From Ammoniphilus sp. CFH 90114 (lineage in GTDB: Bacteria; Bacillota; Bacilli; Aneurinibacillales; RAOX-1), in the NCBI RefSeq assembly GCF_004123195.1, contig NZ_SDLI01000016.1:1-63295 (forward strand): a DNA stretch of 63,295 nucleotides, in the 5' to 3' direction. Positions 8,600 to 17,175 of this stretch are shown here, in pieces. Numbering within the stretch: position 1 is the first letter of the stretch; each line of letters opens with the position of its first letter. The position numbers were made by a program, and so were the translations under genes. Below the pieces are notes generated by a model. It saw only the letters and a list, made by a program, of their open reading frames with translations. It made no database searches and was not told where the DNA came from.

Positions 8600-8923
8600 T
8601 TTCCATAGTAAATTGTTTTCTTTAAATAATATGGGCTTTTTTGGGCTTAGGTGCTTGGAATATTCATTACTCTTGTAAGATTTTTGTTACAGGATGGTAA
8701 AACGGGATATACAGTGGTTGTGTCTACTTATTTTTCAATAAATTCATAAACATTTATATTAATGGTAATTTACTTAAAATTATGTTATATTTTACCTATA
8801 TACTAGTTTTTTATGGCATATTTTTAATAGAAGGGAGGATTTGGGTTAGAAAGATTCATATTTTTATTGCCTATTAAACTAGTCTTTCTACTTAACAGGT
8901 AAAATTATTATGGAGGCCTACAT
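8600..8923. other. AT-rich intergenic region
   Basis: It holds the degenerate second HFHAPKPK-like copy (about 8625-8665) and the leader of the carboxypeptidase gene, with GGAGG at 8911-8915. No clear sigma-A promoter pair stands out. Confidence 0.4.
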
Positions 8924-10564
8924 ATGATTAAAAAATTGCTCGCTTTGTCGTTAACTGCTGTCTTACTATCCTCTCCAGTAGGTGGGAATATCTATGCTGC
9001 ACCTACAGAAACCAATCAACAGCTTCACCCCATAACGAAACAGCCTATCTATGAATTAAGCTCTATGGATTATCAAGGAATGATCAAGACCCTTGAAGAG
9101 TTTGAGGAAAAGAGCAATGGAAAACTAGAAGTGTTCACCCTGAGTGAACGTGGTTATCAACATTCAAAAAGTCAACAAGGTCGCGAGCTTTATGTAGCCA
9201 AGATTGGTAATGGGGACAAAAAGATTTGGATTCAGGGGCGTATTCATGGTGATGAGCCTTATGGATTAGAATCTCAGATCGAAATTCTTGAGAGATTAAT
9301 TGAGCAAAAAGATGAAAAATACAAAACGCTAATGAATGAATTAACCATGTATTTTATTCCGATGTACAATCCAGATGGAAGCGAAATGAATAATAGAAGA
9401 ACCTTTTTATTTGACCCTAAAACAGGTGAACCCGTGTTAGATGAAAAAGGTGAACAGAAATCGGTTGATATGAATCGAGACTGGGCAGAAAACATGTTCC
9501 TTGCGAGCGATTCCATTGCTTTTTACGAGTTTTGGGCAGATATTAAGCCTGATTTCGCCTTTGATATTCATCACCAAGGATTGAAAACGCTTTACGGAAC
9601 TGAGGACAAGCAAGTCACCATGTCCCTAGGTATTTCTTTAGCACCGGGTGGACCGACACTTCCTGGGGTACAGGATGGCAAATATGACGAAGTCACTCGT
9701 CAAGCCTTAGTTCATGTTTATGATGAGCTGCTTAAGTACGATCAGTTTGTCGTTGACCGTTATACGGTAGGGAATGGTACTCAAGAAATTGATATTAAAG
9801 GCGGCGTAGTATCTGGTATGATGCTCGGCCTGAACTACAAAGGGCTCAATCCAGATGGTCACAGTAACCCAGCCATATTCATTGAAACTTCCGGTAATAC
9901 ACGTCAAGGTGATATGCCAGAAGATCAGCGTGAAGATTTAATTTTACAGAACGTCGTTGCACTCGATACCTTCCTGACTGGTATTGCATCAGGAGATATT
10001 TATAAGGAAGATGCGTCACGCTGGAGTGAAATCCCTCATGCACCCATTGAAGGATATCAAACAGATTATGATGGCATCATGCCTATTATCCCTGTAAAAG
10101 GTAAAACCGATGAAAAGATTGTCTTGGATAAGCCTAATAACACAATCACACGTTATCAGGCAGCCGAATTGTTAGTAAAAGCATTAAACCTCCCGGTTAG
10201 TTCAAATAATGCCGTATTTAAAGATGTTCCTAAAGGCCATGAGTCTGAGATTGTAGTCGGAGCCGTACATGCTGCGGGTATTTTTACTGGTAAAAGTGAT
10301 GGAACATTCGGTTCGAATGATGAGTTAACAAGGGCTCAATTAGCTGTTATACTTGAACAGGCTTTTGATTTAAGCGCAAGTACTGGAAGCGTGCCTTCTT
10401 TTGAAGATGTCCCTACGTCTTGGGCTTCTCAATCCATCGGAGCTGTTGCATCATTAGATATTTTAAATGGAAAAGATGGAAAGTTCAGACCGAATGAGGC
10501 CGCTACAAGAGGAGAGTTTGGTACGGCATTAGTTAAAGCTATCAACCAAACAAAGATGAACTAG
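8924..10564 (+). CDS. secreted M14 zinc carboxypeptidase with two SLH domains
   Basis: 546 residues. Signal peptide MIKKLLALSLTAVLLSSPVG (cleavage near IYA). An M14 carboxypeptidase domain spans about 30-345: zinc ligands H and E in RIHGDEPYG (about 108 and 111), substrate-binding MYNPDG and DMNRDW, third ligand His in FDIHHQG (about 214), and candidate catalytic Glu in IFIETSG. The C-terminal third carries two SLH repeats (TRYQAAELLVKALNL then VFKDVPKGHESEIVVGAVHA; SFEDVPTSWASQSIGAVASL), which anchor the enzyme to the wall through pyruvylated secondary polymer. It probably trims peptides, or wall peptides, at the cell surface. Its own GGAGG site and a strong terminator make it monocistronic. 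Confidence 0.9.
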   Translation: MIKKLLALSLTAVLLSSPVGGNIYAAPTETNQQLHPITKQPIYELSSMDYQGMIKTLEEFEEKSNGKLEVFTLSERGYQHSKSQQGRELYVAKIGNGDKKIWIQGRIHGDEPYGLESQIEILERLIEQKDEKYKTLMNELTMYFIPMYNPDGSEMNNRRTFLFDPKTGEPVLDEKGEQKSVDMNRDWAENMFLASDSIAFYEFWADIKPDFAFDIHHQGLKTLYGTEDKQVTMSLGISLAPGGPTLPGVQDGKYDEVTRQALVHVYDELLKYDQFVVDRYTVGNGTQEIDIKGGVVSGMMLGLNYKGLNPDGHSNPAIFIETSGNTRQGDMPEDQREDLILQNVVALDTFLTGIASGDIYKEDASRWSEIPHAPIEGYQTDYDGIMPIIPVKGKTDEKIVLDKPNNTITRYQAAELLVKALNLPVSSNNAVFKDVPKGHESEIVVGAVHAAGIFTGKSDGTFGSNDELTRAQLAVILEQAFDLSASTGSVPSFEDVPTSWASQSIGAVASLDILNGKDGKFRPNEAATRGEFGTALVKAINQTKMN

Positions 10565-10587
10565 AACTAAAATAATTGACTACGATG

Positions 10588-10626
10588 AAGAAGATGATTC
10601 CTGTACCTACGGAATCATCTTCTTGT
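10588..10626 (+). terminator. 14-bp perfect stem after the carboxypeptidase gene
   Basis: AAGAAGATGATTCC (10588-10601) pairs with GGAATCATCTTCTT (10611-10624) around a 9-base loop. It can also end the convergent kinase gene. Confidence 0.8.
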
Positions 10627-10672
10627 GCGTGTGGCCGTTCCAAGCCCAAGGTCTAAAAGACCAACAAACCTC

Positions 10673-12157
10673 CTAATTCGATCCAAGAGGAAGGTTGACA
10701 TCAACGATGGTTCCTTGGTCTACTTCACTTTGGAAGCTGAGGGTTCCCTGGTGCTCCTTAATAATCTTATAGCTAACCATGATTCCGAGGCCTACTCCTT
10801 TTTCTTTCGTGCTGTAGAAGGGCTCTCCGAGAAACTTCAATCGATGGTCAGATATTCCGCACCCATTGTCCGCAATTCTAACTCTGATCGTATCTGCGTC
10901 AATCAGATAGGTCTGAATCGTGATTCTCCCTCTATCATCGATAGCATCTATCGCATTCTTTACTAAATTAATAAAAACCTGTTTTAATTTATTGGGGTCA
11001 CACCGTAAAGGCGGAAGTTCCGAAGCCAGTTCGTAAAGCATTTCAATGTTTTTTATTATGGCCTGATTATGAAGTAAGGTGATCACATGGTACAGAATGC
11101 TGTTCACGTCGGTTTCCTTAAAATCAACCACTTGTGGTTTGGCGAGAAGCAAAAACTCCTCGATGATGGATTCCAGACGATTCATTTCCATAGAGAGAAT
11201 CTCAAAATATTCGGGTTTAGTGATTCCAGTTTGAAGCAGTTCAATGAATCCCTTGATGGATGTCAGTGGATTACGTATCTCATGTGCAACTCCTGCAGCT
11301 AATTCACCCACTATTGACAAATTTTTCGTCTTGCGCAAAAGTTCTTCTGATCTTTTTCGTTCCGTAATGTCCCGGGCGACAAAAACAATATGTTTGACTT
11401 CTCCCGATCCCTCTATGATGGGATTTCCTTGCGCTTCCAACACGACCCAATTTCCATTGTCATGTCTGCAACGAAATTCCACTTGGGACGTTGACTTCGA
11501 CTGAATCATCCGATCATATTGCTTTTGGAAGTAAGACAGATCTCCTGGATGAATAAAATCGATAACGGATAGACCCATAATAATTTCAGGTGAATAACCC
11601 AACACCCATCGATGGGAAGGCGATGCATACTGTATGACTCCATTTAAATCTAAAATTCCTATCAAATCACACATGTTTTCGGTAATCAGTCTATACTTTT
11701 CCTCACGATCTCGCATGATCGCCTCAGTTTGTACACGTTCTGTAACATCTCGTATGATTTTTTGAGTCACCAGTACTCCTTTATAATGAATGGGAGCGGC
11801 AGTGGTTTCCACATGGATGCATTGTTTATCCAAACGAATAAGTCTCTTTTGAACAGCACCGATAGTTTGATTCTTATGCTGAACCTGTTCGATCCGTTTT
11901 CTTGTCAACTCTTGGTCATCCGGGTGGATAAAATCTAGAAAAGACTTTCCCAAAATATCCTCGGCACGTTCTGCTCCCAATAGAGTAACCCCCGCCTGAT
12001 TAACATAAAGGATGTTCCCATGATGGTGAACGACAATGGCATCCGGGGCAATATCGACTAATTGACGGTATTTTTCTTCACTTTCTTTGAGTTCCTCCTC
12101 TATTAGCTTGCTTTGCGAACTGCTATTAATAAGTTTGCATATTCTTTTTGGTTCCAT
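10673..12157 (-). CDS. soluble PAS-PAS sensor histidine kinase (sporulation-kinase-like)
   Basis: 494 residues from ATG 12157, preceded by GGGAGA (the longer frame to 12199 lacks a site). The first PAS domain is at about 30-140 (YRQLVDIAPDAIVVHHHGNI, LGKSFLDFIHPDD) and the second at about 150-265 (CDLIGILDLNGVIQYASPSH, then a PAC segment ending VFVARDITERKR). HisKA has HEIRNPLTSIKGF and HATPase has NLVKNAIDAID, DNGCGI and GVGLGIMVSYKII. There are no membrane helices. The architecture matches KinA/KinE-type kinases that feed the Spo0A phosphorelay, but orphan kinases with other roles share it. No regulator gene is adjacent. Confidence 0.85.
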   Translation of the reverse strand: MEPKRICKLINSSSQSKLIEEELKESEEKYRQLVDIAPDAIVVHHHGNILYVNQAGVTLLGAERAEDILGKSFLDFIHPDDQELTRKRIEQVQHKNQTIGAVQKRLIRLDKQCIHVETTAAPIHYKGVLVTQKIIRDVTERVQTEAIMRDREEKYRLITENMCDLIGILDLNGVIQYASPSHRWVLGYSPEIIMGLSVIDFIHPGDLSYFQKQYDRMIQSKSTSQVEFRCRHDNGNWVVLEAQGNPIIEGSGEVKHIVFVARDITERKRSEELLRKTKNLSIVGELAAGVAHEIRNPLTSIKGFIELLQTGITKPEYFEILSMEMNRLESIIEEFLLLAKPQVVDFKETDVNSILYHVITLLHNQAIIKNIEMLYELASELPPLRCDPNKLKQVFINLVKNAIDAIDDRGRITIQTYLIDADTIRVRIADNGCGISDHRLKFLGEPFYSTKEKGVGLGIMVSYKIIKEHQGTLSFQSEVDQGTIVDVNLPLGSN

Positions 12158-12285
12158 CTGATATCTCCCAAAGAAAAGTATTAGGATTCTACTGCCCATT
12201 ATTGCCGATGCTCACGCTATCCATTACTATTTATAAACAAAAAAATAACTACAAGAAATTTTTCTCGTAGTTATGATCAAGCGCA

Positions 12286-14313
12286 CTAAACTTTAAATTT
12301 CCGCACCCATTGTTGTAATTCTTCAGCCATATTAGACAAGGAGGCGGCAGAGGATGTAATTTCCTCCATGGACGCTAATTGCTCTTCGGAAGAAGCTGCC
12401 ACCTCTTGAGTAATTCCCGTTGTTTGCTGCGCTATACGAGCAATCTCGGTAAATGAAGTGGTCACTTCTTGTGTTCCTGCTGACATTTGCTGAGCCGTTG
12501 AGGCCATGCTCTCCATTTGGATCGCTACTTTATTCGTCGCTTCCACAATCTCCTCGAAATTTCTCCGGGTCTCATTAGCAATTATTAACCCCTGACCTAC
12601 TTCATTTTTCACTTGGGCCATGGAAGTAGTCGAGGCTATCATGTCTTTTTGAATTTCATGAATCAGGTGACCAATGAGACTAGATGAACGTTGTGATTCT
12701 TCGGCTAGCTTTCTTACCTCATCCGCTACAACAGCAAATCCCCTTCCTTGTTCGCCAGCCCTTGCCGCTTCAATCGCCGCATTTAACGCTAGGAGGTTCG
12801 TTTGTGCTGCAATTCCATTAATGACGTCAAGAATTTCACCAATCTCCTTAGAGCGCTCCTCTAAACTGCGAATTAACGTATCCGTTTCTGTCACGGAATC
12901 ACGGATAAATCCCATCTGATCGACTGTTTTTTGTACGCATTGTCCGCCTTCCTGTGCTTTTTCAAGTGTAAGTGTAGAGCTTTCCGATATCGAAGAGGAT
13001 ACCTCAGCTATTTGTTGAACACCGGTTGAGATTTCTTCCAACGACCTGGCGCTTTCAGCTAATCCTTCATTTTGCTGCCCCGCTCCAGCAGACACCTGCT
13101 GAATCGAGCTAGTCACGAGCTCTGTGGTCTTTGCGGTTTGATCCGCACTAGCGGTCAATTCTTCCGCAGAAGCCGCTACTTGCTCTGCACTAGAACCTAC
13201 TCGCTGGATTAATTCCCTTAACTGGCGGGTCATACGATTGAAATGTTGGGTCAACTCGCCAATTTCATCCCGACTTCTCGCTTGAATATCTTCCCCGGAT
13301 AAATCCCCTTCTGCCACCCTTTTTACTTGATCGGTTATCACTTGGAGGTTGCGACTAAAGCTGCGGGAAATTAACCAAGCCAGAAGAGCAATAAGGATGG
13401 CAGATATTCCCAGGATTATAAACGAACCCAACTTGACCTCGTTCGTAACAGCGAGCACAAGGTCCATTGGACGATGTAGATAGAGTCCATAATTAGCTAA
13501 GGACACAGGTGCATATGCGACTACAAATTCTTTCCCATCTACATCTATGATGGAGTGTCCGCTTTCTGATTTTCCCATTCCCAATACGGATACTAAATCT
13601 TCATCTGCCTCGATCTCAGTAATACCTTTACCGATCATCTCCGCATCAGGGAATACCTGTAATCGATCTTCCTTATCCACTAAAACAGGAAACATGCCCT
13701 TAGCAGTTACATTTTCACTCTCTAAAAACTGATGAATCAGCTGTTCAAAGTTTACCGGGGCCGAAAGTACTCCTTGGACCCTTCCATTCTCTCCTTTCAC
13801 AGGTACAGCAACAACCACAATCCGGTTTCCAGTCCCTTTAGAGACAAGTACACTTGAGATGCTAGATTGCCCCTGCATTCCCGTGATAAAGTAATCCCGG
13901 TCTCCTAGATTCATAACTCCGATACTGGCTTCATTTGTATGAGCGCGGACAAGTCCGTCAGCTCCCGTAAATACAACATTCTCATACGCTTCCGACTGCT
14001 TTTTAAGTTGATGTACAACGGCAAGCTGTCTTGCCGGGTCCATCGAAATCATTCCTTCGGTTTGCGAGGCTACTTCTAGTTCAGCCAACCTAATGGTAAG
14101 CCATTGTTCCATCCCTTGTGCCGTGCTAACAGCAAGAGATCTCATCGACTCCTGCTCCTGTTTGATCATCTCATTGCTTCCAAGGTTCAACACCACCATA
14201 GAAGAAATGGCCATAGGAAGAAGTCCTACTAACAAAAATGAAAGAACCAGTTTAACTTGCATCGTAAATCTAAGCTGTCCTACCCTCTTCACACTCACTA
14301 CCAAATCCCCCAT
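12286..14313 (-). CDS. methyl-accepting chemotaxis protein with dCache sensor
   Basis: About 675 residues (ATG 14313, GGA upstream; 14340 is possible). A membrane helix ([20 protein letters not shown]) is followed by a double-Cache extracellular domain of about 230 residues: [20 protein letters not shown] and [20 protein letters not shown] are the classic dCache strands, with [20 protein letters not shown] closing the first subdomain. Then come a second membrane helix, HAMP ([13 protein letters not shown]) and the signalling coiled coil with tip [20 protein letters not shown]. dCache receptors commonly bind amino acids or other small organic ligands directly. It is one of two chemoreceptors in the window and is not in an operon with che genes. 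Confidence 0.92.
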   Translation of the reverse strand: MGDLVVSVKRVGQLRFTMQVKLVLSFLLVGLLPMAISSMVVLNLGSNEMIKQEQESMRSLAVSTAQGMEQWLTIRLAELEVASQTEGMISMDPARQLAVVHQLKKQSEAYENVVFTGADGLVRAHTNEASIGVMNLGDRDYFITGMQGQSSISSVLVSKGTGNRIVVVAVPVKGENGRVQGVLSAPVNFEQLIHQFLESENVTAKGMFPVLVDKEDRLQVFPDAEMIGKGITEIEADEDLVSVLGMGKSESGHSIIDVDGKEFVVAYAPVSLANYGLYLHRPMDLVLAVTNEVKLGSFIILGISAILIALLAWLISRSFSRNLQVITDQVKRVAEGDLSGEDIQARSRDEIGELTQHFNRMTRQLRELIQRVGSSAEQVAASAEELTASADQTAKTTELVTSSIQQVSAGAGQQNEGLAESARSLEEISTGVQQIAEVSSSISESSTLTLEKAQEGGQCVQKTVDQMGFIRDSVTETDTLIRSLEERSKEIGEILDVINGIAAQTNLLALNAAIEAARAGEQGRGFAVVADEVRKLAEESQRSSSLIGHLIHEIQKDMIASTTSMAQVKNEVGQGLIIANETRRNFEEIVEATNKVAIQMESMASTAQQMSAGTQEVTTSFTEIARIAQQTTGITQEVAASSEEQLASMEEITSSAASLSNMAEELQQWVRKFKV

Positions 14314-14340
14314 CTTTTTCCTATTAACTTTACAAAGCAA

Positions 14341-14643
14341 AAAACAAAGTACAGGACTTATATACTGTTTTCTCTTCCGTAAATACTATAATAATGGAAT
14401 TGAAACAAATCAACACTTAATTGACTAAGATTGCAAATAAATTCATCCTACTTGCAAATAATTCTTAGCGGCCTCACCAACCATAATGTTAAAACAGCCT
14501 AGGATTCATCTCATTTTTGCCCCAGAGGTACGTGAGTGTATAACGATTTGGACCAATTACGATTTAACTACTAAAAATTCACCATAAATAGAGACAAACT
14601 TGCGAAGTTATAGATAGAGAAATGCAAATGATAGAAAAGGGGA
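14341..14643. other. intergenic region without clear features
   Basis: It separates the divergent chemoreceptor and small-protein genes. AT-rich; I see no convincing sigma-D motif, repeat or structured RNA in it. Confidence 0.4.
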
Positions 14644-14655
14644 ATGATAGGTAAA

Positions 14656-14865
14656 ATGCTACAACGATTATGGCAAAAATGGGACTGGGATTCCTCTAGG
14701 TTATGGTGCATCATCTATATTGACTCCAATACATTTCGCCGGGATCGTGTAGGGGAAATCTTACGAGACGCCGGTGTGTTAGTGAAATCCTCTGAAGAGC
14801 ATCTTTTCGTCACACAGGAACAGTATGACCAAGCGCTGGTGGTGCTGAAGCACCATGGATATTAA
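14656..14865 (+). CDS. small protein, possible DUF2007-like fold
   Basis: 69 residues from ATG 14656 (an in-frame ATG at 14644 sits one base from GGGG and cannot use it). The sequence YIDSNTFRRDRVGEILRDAG, then VLVKSSEEHLFVTQEQYDQA, reads like a small ferredoxin-like alpha/beta domain in which a residue pair sensed at EILRDAGV precedes a strand. It vaguely resembles the DUF2007 'putative signal transducing' proteins. The N-terminus is Trp-rich (LWQKWDWDSSRLW). Function is unknown. It is followed 10 bases after its stop by a strong terminator, so it is a genuine separate transcription unit. Confidence 0.65.
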   Translation: MLQRLWQKWDWDSSRLWCIIYIDSNTFRRDRVGEILRDAGVLVKSSEEHLFVTQEQYDQALVVLKHHGY

Positions 14866-14871
14866 ATGACA

Positions 14872-14905
14872 AAAACCCATCACGAGTGAAGTGATGGGTT
14901 TTTTG
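14872..14905 (+). terminator. strong intrinsic terminator after the small gene
   Basis: AAAACCCATCAC (14872-14883) and GTGATGGGTTTT (14891-14902) with a 7-base loop, then a T-run. Confidence 0.9.
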
Positions 14906-15131
14906 CCACACTAGTCCAAGTCCTCTGTTATCGATTCGCGACTCTGAGCTCTGCTCAGCTTAAACAGGGTTACTAGGCCGTGAGAATTCAGGAAATTTGT
15001 TAGAACTAGACTCAAATTTATAAGTAATTTGTAAGTATGAGCAGGCAACCGCCTACCATCGCACCCGAATGCTTGCTCTCAGCAACCCATCGCGGGCATG
15101 ATCTGACTAAAGAGTAGCTTTGGTAGCATTC
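14906..15131. other. gene-free stretch between two terminators
   Basis: Bounded by the terminator of the small gene and that of the carD-like gene. Moderately GC-rich, with no open frame that has a ribosome site and no repeat recognised. Confidence 0.4.
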
Positions 15132-15160
15132 AAAAAAAACCACTGCCTGAGCAGTGGTTT
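15132..15160 (-). terminator. terminator of the CarD gene
   Basis: On the minus strand AACCACTGC and GCAGTGGTT pair around TCAG, followed by eight T (15132-15139 read as A on the plus strand). Confidence 0.85.
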
Positions 15161-15162
15161 TA

Positions 15163-15642
15163 CTATTTATGGGGAGATTCTAATAAACTCGACGCCTGGT
15201 ACTGATCCACTTCCAAGACAAGGGAGAGCTCGCTGACAAGCATTTGCTGGGCATGGTTGAGCATCGTTCGATCGGCTTGATTGAGCTTTCGATCCTTACT
15301 CAGTATCATTAAATCTCGAAATACACTAGCTCCCTCAAAAATATCTCCGCTTTTCATCTTATCCATATTAATCCGATGTTTCTGTTGTCGATGAGAGATG
15401 GAGGTGTCTGCTTCCTCTCCATGACAAATGGTGAGGGCCTTTTGTACGGTGTCACTATCCACCACTCCGCGCAGTGAAGATTCGGTATTCGGATGTGTAG
15501 GAACCATCAGTTGCATACTTGTCAAAGAAAAGTGCAAAATATAATACAGCTTCTTTTCACCTAATATTTCTTTTTCTTCAATGGCTTCAACAATACCTGC
15601 ACCGTGCATGGGATAAAAGATTTTGTCGCCGACTTGAAACAT
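15163..15642 (-). CDS. CarD/TRCF-RID-family transcription regulator
   Basis: 159 residues; the second of two adjacent ATGs is better spaced from AGGAGG. The N-terminal RNA-polymerase-interacting domain is clear: FQVGDKIFYPMHGAGIVEAI, EEKEILGEKKLYYILHF, and MQLMVPTHPNTESSLRGVVD. The helical C-terminal half has the conserved pattern KSGDIFEGASVFRDLMILSK, DRKLNQADRTMLNHAQQML. CarD proteins bind the RNA polymerase beta lobe and alter open-complex stability at rRNA and other promoters. The gene has its own promoter region (TATAAT at about -35 from the start) and its own terminator. Confidence 0.88.
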   Translation of the reverse strand: MFQVGDKIFYPMHGAGIVEAIEEKEILGEKKLYYILHFSLTSMQLMVPTHPNTESSLRGVVDSDTVQKALTICHGEEADTSISHRQQKHRINMDKMKSGDIFEGASVFRDLMILSKDRKLNQADRTMLNHAQQMLVSELSLVLEVDQYQASSLLESPHK

Positions 15643-15797
15643 CATCTACCTCCTGTTAAACATTTATTATAAATCCAAAAAAATCAAAACAACGAAAGCC
15701 CTACCTCTCTTTCATCCTTACGGCTCCGAAGACCGTGCCAGTGCGAATTGAAATCTTAAAATATAATGGTGGAGTCAATTAGAAAGTGATTAGACAA

Positions 15798-15957
15798 AAG
15801 AGGTATATTTATTACGGGGAAAGATGGACTAGGTTATGTGCAAAAAAAATTCACACATTACAAAGAGCAACCATCCATCAAGTGATAACCCTTTGTAAAA
15901 TGTGAATTCCACATCGCGAATTATACCTTTTCTCAACATCTCTTACTATACCTCTTT
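15798..15957. repeat. 12-bp inverted repeats flanking a hairpin
   Basis: AAAAGAGGTATA near 15797-15809 and TATACCTCTTTT near 15947-15959 are exact inverted copies about 160 bases apart, with a long hairpin at 15848-15908 between them. It could be a tiny MITE-like remnant or simply part of the regulatory layout described for the candidate RNA. Confidence 0.4.
15842..15938 (-). ncRNA. candidate small RNA with its own promoter and terminator
   Basis: Minus-strand promoter TTGCTT (15968-15973) and TATAGT (15945-15950) with a 17-base spacer points to a start near 15938. The transcript would end in a long stem: AATTCACATTTTACAAAG pairs with CTTTGTAATGTGTGAATT (two mismatches), followed by an unbroken T-run at 15841-15848. 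That gives about 95 nt with no open frame. Alternatively it is a long leader of the carD-like gene with an early terminator. Confidence 0.4.
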
Positions 15958-16071
15958 TACGTTAATAAAGCAATGGATACCTTAACCAGTCACCTGATTG
16001 AGGATCAGCTTATTATATCTTTTCGTTCCCTTTTTCGTCCTGAGATGGTACGATCAGGTAAAAAGATCATA

Positions 16072-16209
16072 AAAGGAGGCCAAAAGAATGTATTACGTCA
16101 CTTGTTTTGAAATTGATACCCCCGTTCTCCACTAATCTAAAACGGAGAACGCGCAACGCAACTCCGTTTTAGGTATAGCTTATTGACCTAAAGAACGGAG
16201 GGATCATCG
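16072..16209 (+). promoter_or_regulatory. erm/cat-type translational attenuator upstream of the EamA gene
   Basis: Four complementary segments are laid out as in ermC leaders. Segment 1 is GTTCTCC (16124-16130, inside the leader ORF) and segment 2 is CTAAAACGGAGAAC (16137-16150). Segment 3 is CTCCGTTTTAGG (16162-16173), and segment 4 is CCTAAAGAACGGAG (16187-16200), holding the Shine-Dalgarno of the exporter. Pairs 1:2 (7 bp) and 3:4 (12 bp, 2-nt bulge) would hide that site; 2:3 (11 bp, perfect) would free it. No T-run follows, so control would be translational. A ribosome stalled on the leader ORF masks segment 1 and would switch the structure on. Confidence 0.7.
16088..16135 (+). CDS. 15-residue leader peptide
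   Basis: MYYVTCFEIDTPVLH with an ideal AAGGAGG (16073-16079) eight bases before its ATG. It ends 74 bases before the EamA start, and its last codons lie in segment 1 of the attenuator. It is too short to be a conventional protein; its job is probably to position a ribosome. Confidence 0.7.
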   Translation: MYYVTCFEIDTPVLH

Positions 16210-17124
16210 ATGAAGTCCACTTTACTTGGAGCCATTTGTTTATCATTAGCCGCCGCGATCTGGGGTGGCATGTATGTCGTTAGTAAGTATGTCTTAGATT
16301 ACGTTCCGCCTCTTACCTTGGTTTGGTTTCGCTATATTGTTGCGTTTGCCGTTCTATATGCTGCTTTAAAATGGACCAGACGAGGCAAAGAGAAGCTCAA
16401 GCTATCCAAACAGGACTGGAAACTGTTTGTGTGGATTGGTTTTATCGGATACTTTGCATCCATCTCTTTCCAATTTATGGGGACAAAGCTTTCAGATGCT
16501 CACACCGGAGCGCTTGTAACCTCAGCAACACCTGCCTTCATCGTCATCTTTGCTCGCTTGGTGCTAAAAGAGCGGATTACCTGGGCAAAGCTCGTCGCCT
16601 TACTCCTATCGAGTGTTGGAGTGACCTTCATTATTGGTTATGATGGAACTCATGGCGATTACTTCTGGGGAGTTCTATTCCTTATTGGGGCGGCCTTAAC
16701 TTGGGCTCTTCTCTCCGTGTATGCCAAAGTGGCATCCGTTCGTCACGACACACTAACCCTAACAACCTATGCGGTGTTCTTTGCTTTACTATTTACAACA
16801 CCTGTTATGGCATGGGAAATACAAACAGCCCAAATCCAGTTAAATACTTCGGTCATCTTCGGCATTCTCTATCTAGGAGTCATCTCCACAGCGGGAGCCT
16901 TCTTCTTATGGAATAAGGGAATGGAATTAATGGATGCATCAGTCGGGGCTTTATTTTTCTTCTTACAGCCTGTCGTCGGCACTTTCTTCGGATGGCTGCT
17001 CCTAGGTGAACAGCTGGAACTGAACTTCTTGGTCGGCGCCGTGTTCATTCTTCTTGGGGTATCGATTACCACTTTTCATAAAGAAAGCTTGACGGACGCC
17101 AAACCTTTGGTACAGAAATCTTGA
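16210..17124 (+). CDS. EamA-family (DMT) transporter
   Basis: 304 residues with ten hydrophobic segments in two EamA repeats: the first starts LGAICLSLAAAIWGGMYVVS with PPLTLVWFRYIVAFAVL, the second DYFWGVLFLIGAALTWALLS with a typical ISTAGAFFLWNKGMELMDAS and AVFILLGVSITTF. EamA proteins are usually exporters of amino acids, metabolites or drugs driven by the proton gradient. The gene stands alone behind a leader peptide and attenuator that would hide its GGAGGG (16197-16202), which suggests induction by a ribosome-stalling agent. Export of such an agent is inferred, not shown. A GC-rich terminator follows. Confidence 0.88.
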   Translation: MKSTLLGAICLSLAAAIWGGMYVVSKYVLDYVPPLTLVWFRYIVAFAVLYAALKWTRRGKEKLKLSKQDWKLFVWIGFIGYFASISFQFMGTKLSDAHTGALVTSATPAFIVIFARLVLKERITWAKLVALLLSSVGVTFIIGYDGTHGDYFWGVLFLIGAALTWALLSVYAKVASVRHDTLTLTTYAVFFALLFTTPVMAWEIQTAQIQLNTSVIFGILYLGVISTAGAFFLWNKGMELMDASVGALFFFLQPVVGTFFGWLLLGEQLELNFLVGAVFILLGVSITTFHKESLTDAKPLVQKS

Positions 17125-17128
17125 ACGA

Positions 17129-17155
17129 ACGAGAGGGCTCTCCCTCTCGTTTCTG
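17129..17155 (+). terminator. terminator of the EamA gene
   Basis: ACGAGAGGG (17129-17137) pairs with CCCTCTCGT (17142-17150), followed by a short T-rich tail. Confidence 0.75.
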
Positions 17156-17175
17156 TTGCTATTTTCTCTTTATCT

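Noticed and set aside
14906-15131. Possible tRNA-like fold between the two terminators
   Set aside because: No T-loop or D-loop consensus and no acceptor pairing could be built.
15798-15957. Complete insertion sequence bounded by the 12-bp inverted repeats
   Set aside because: Only 160 bases, no transposase frame and no visible target duplication.
16100-16210. Riboswitch or T-box leader upstream of the EamA gene
   Set aside because: No T-box or known riboswitch landmarks are visible; the complementary segments plus leader ORF are better explained as translational attenuation.
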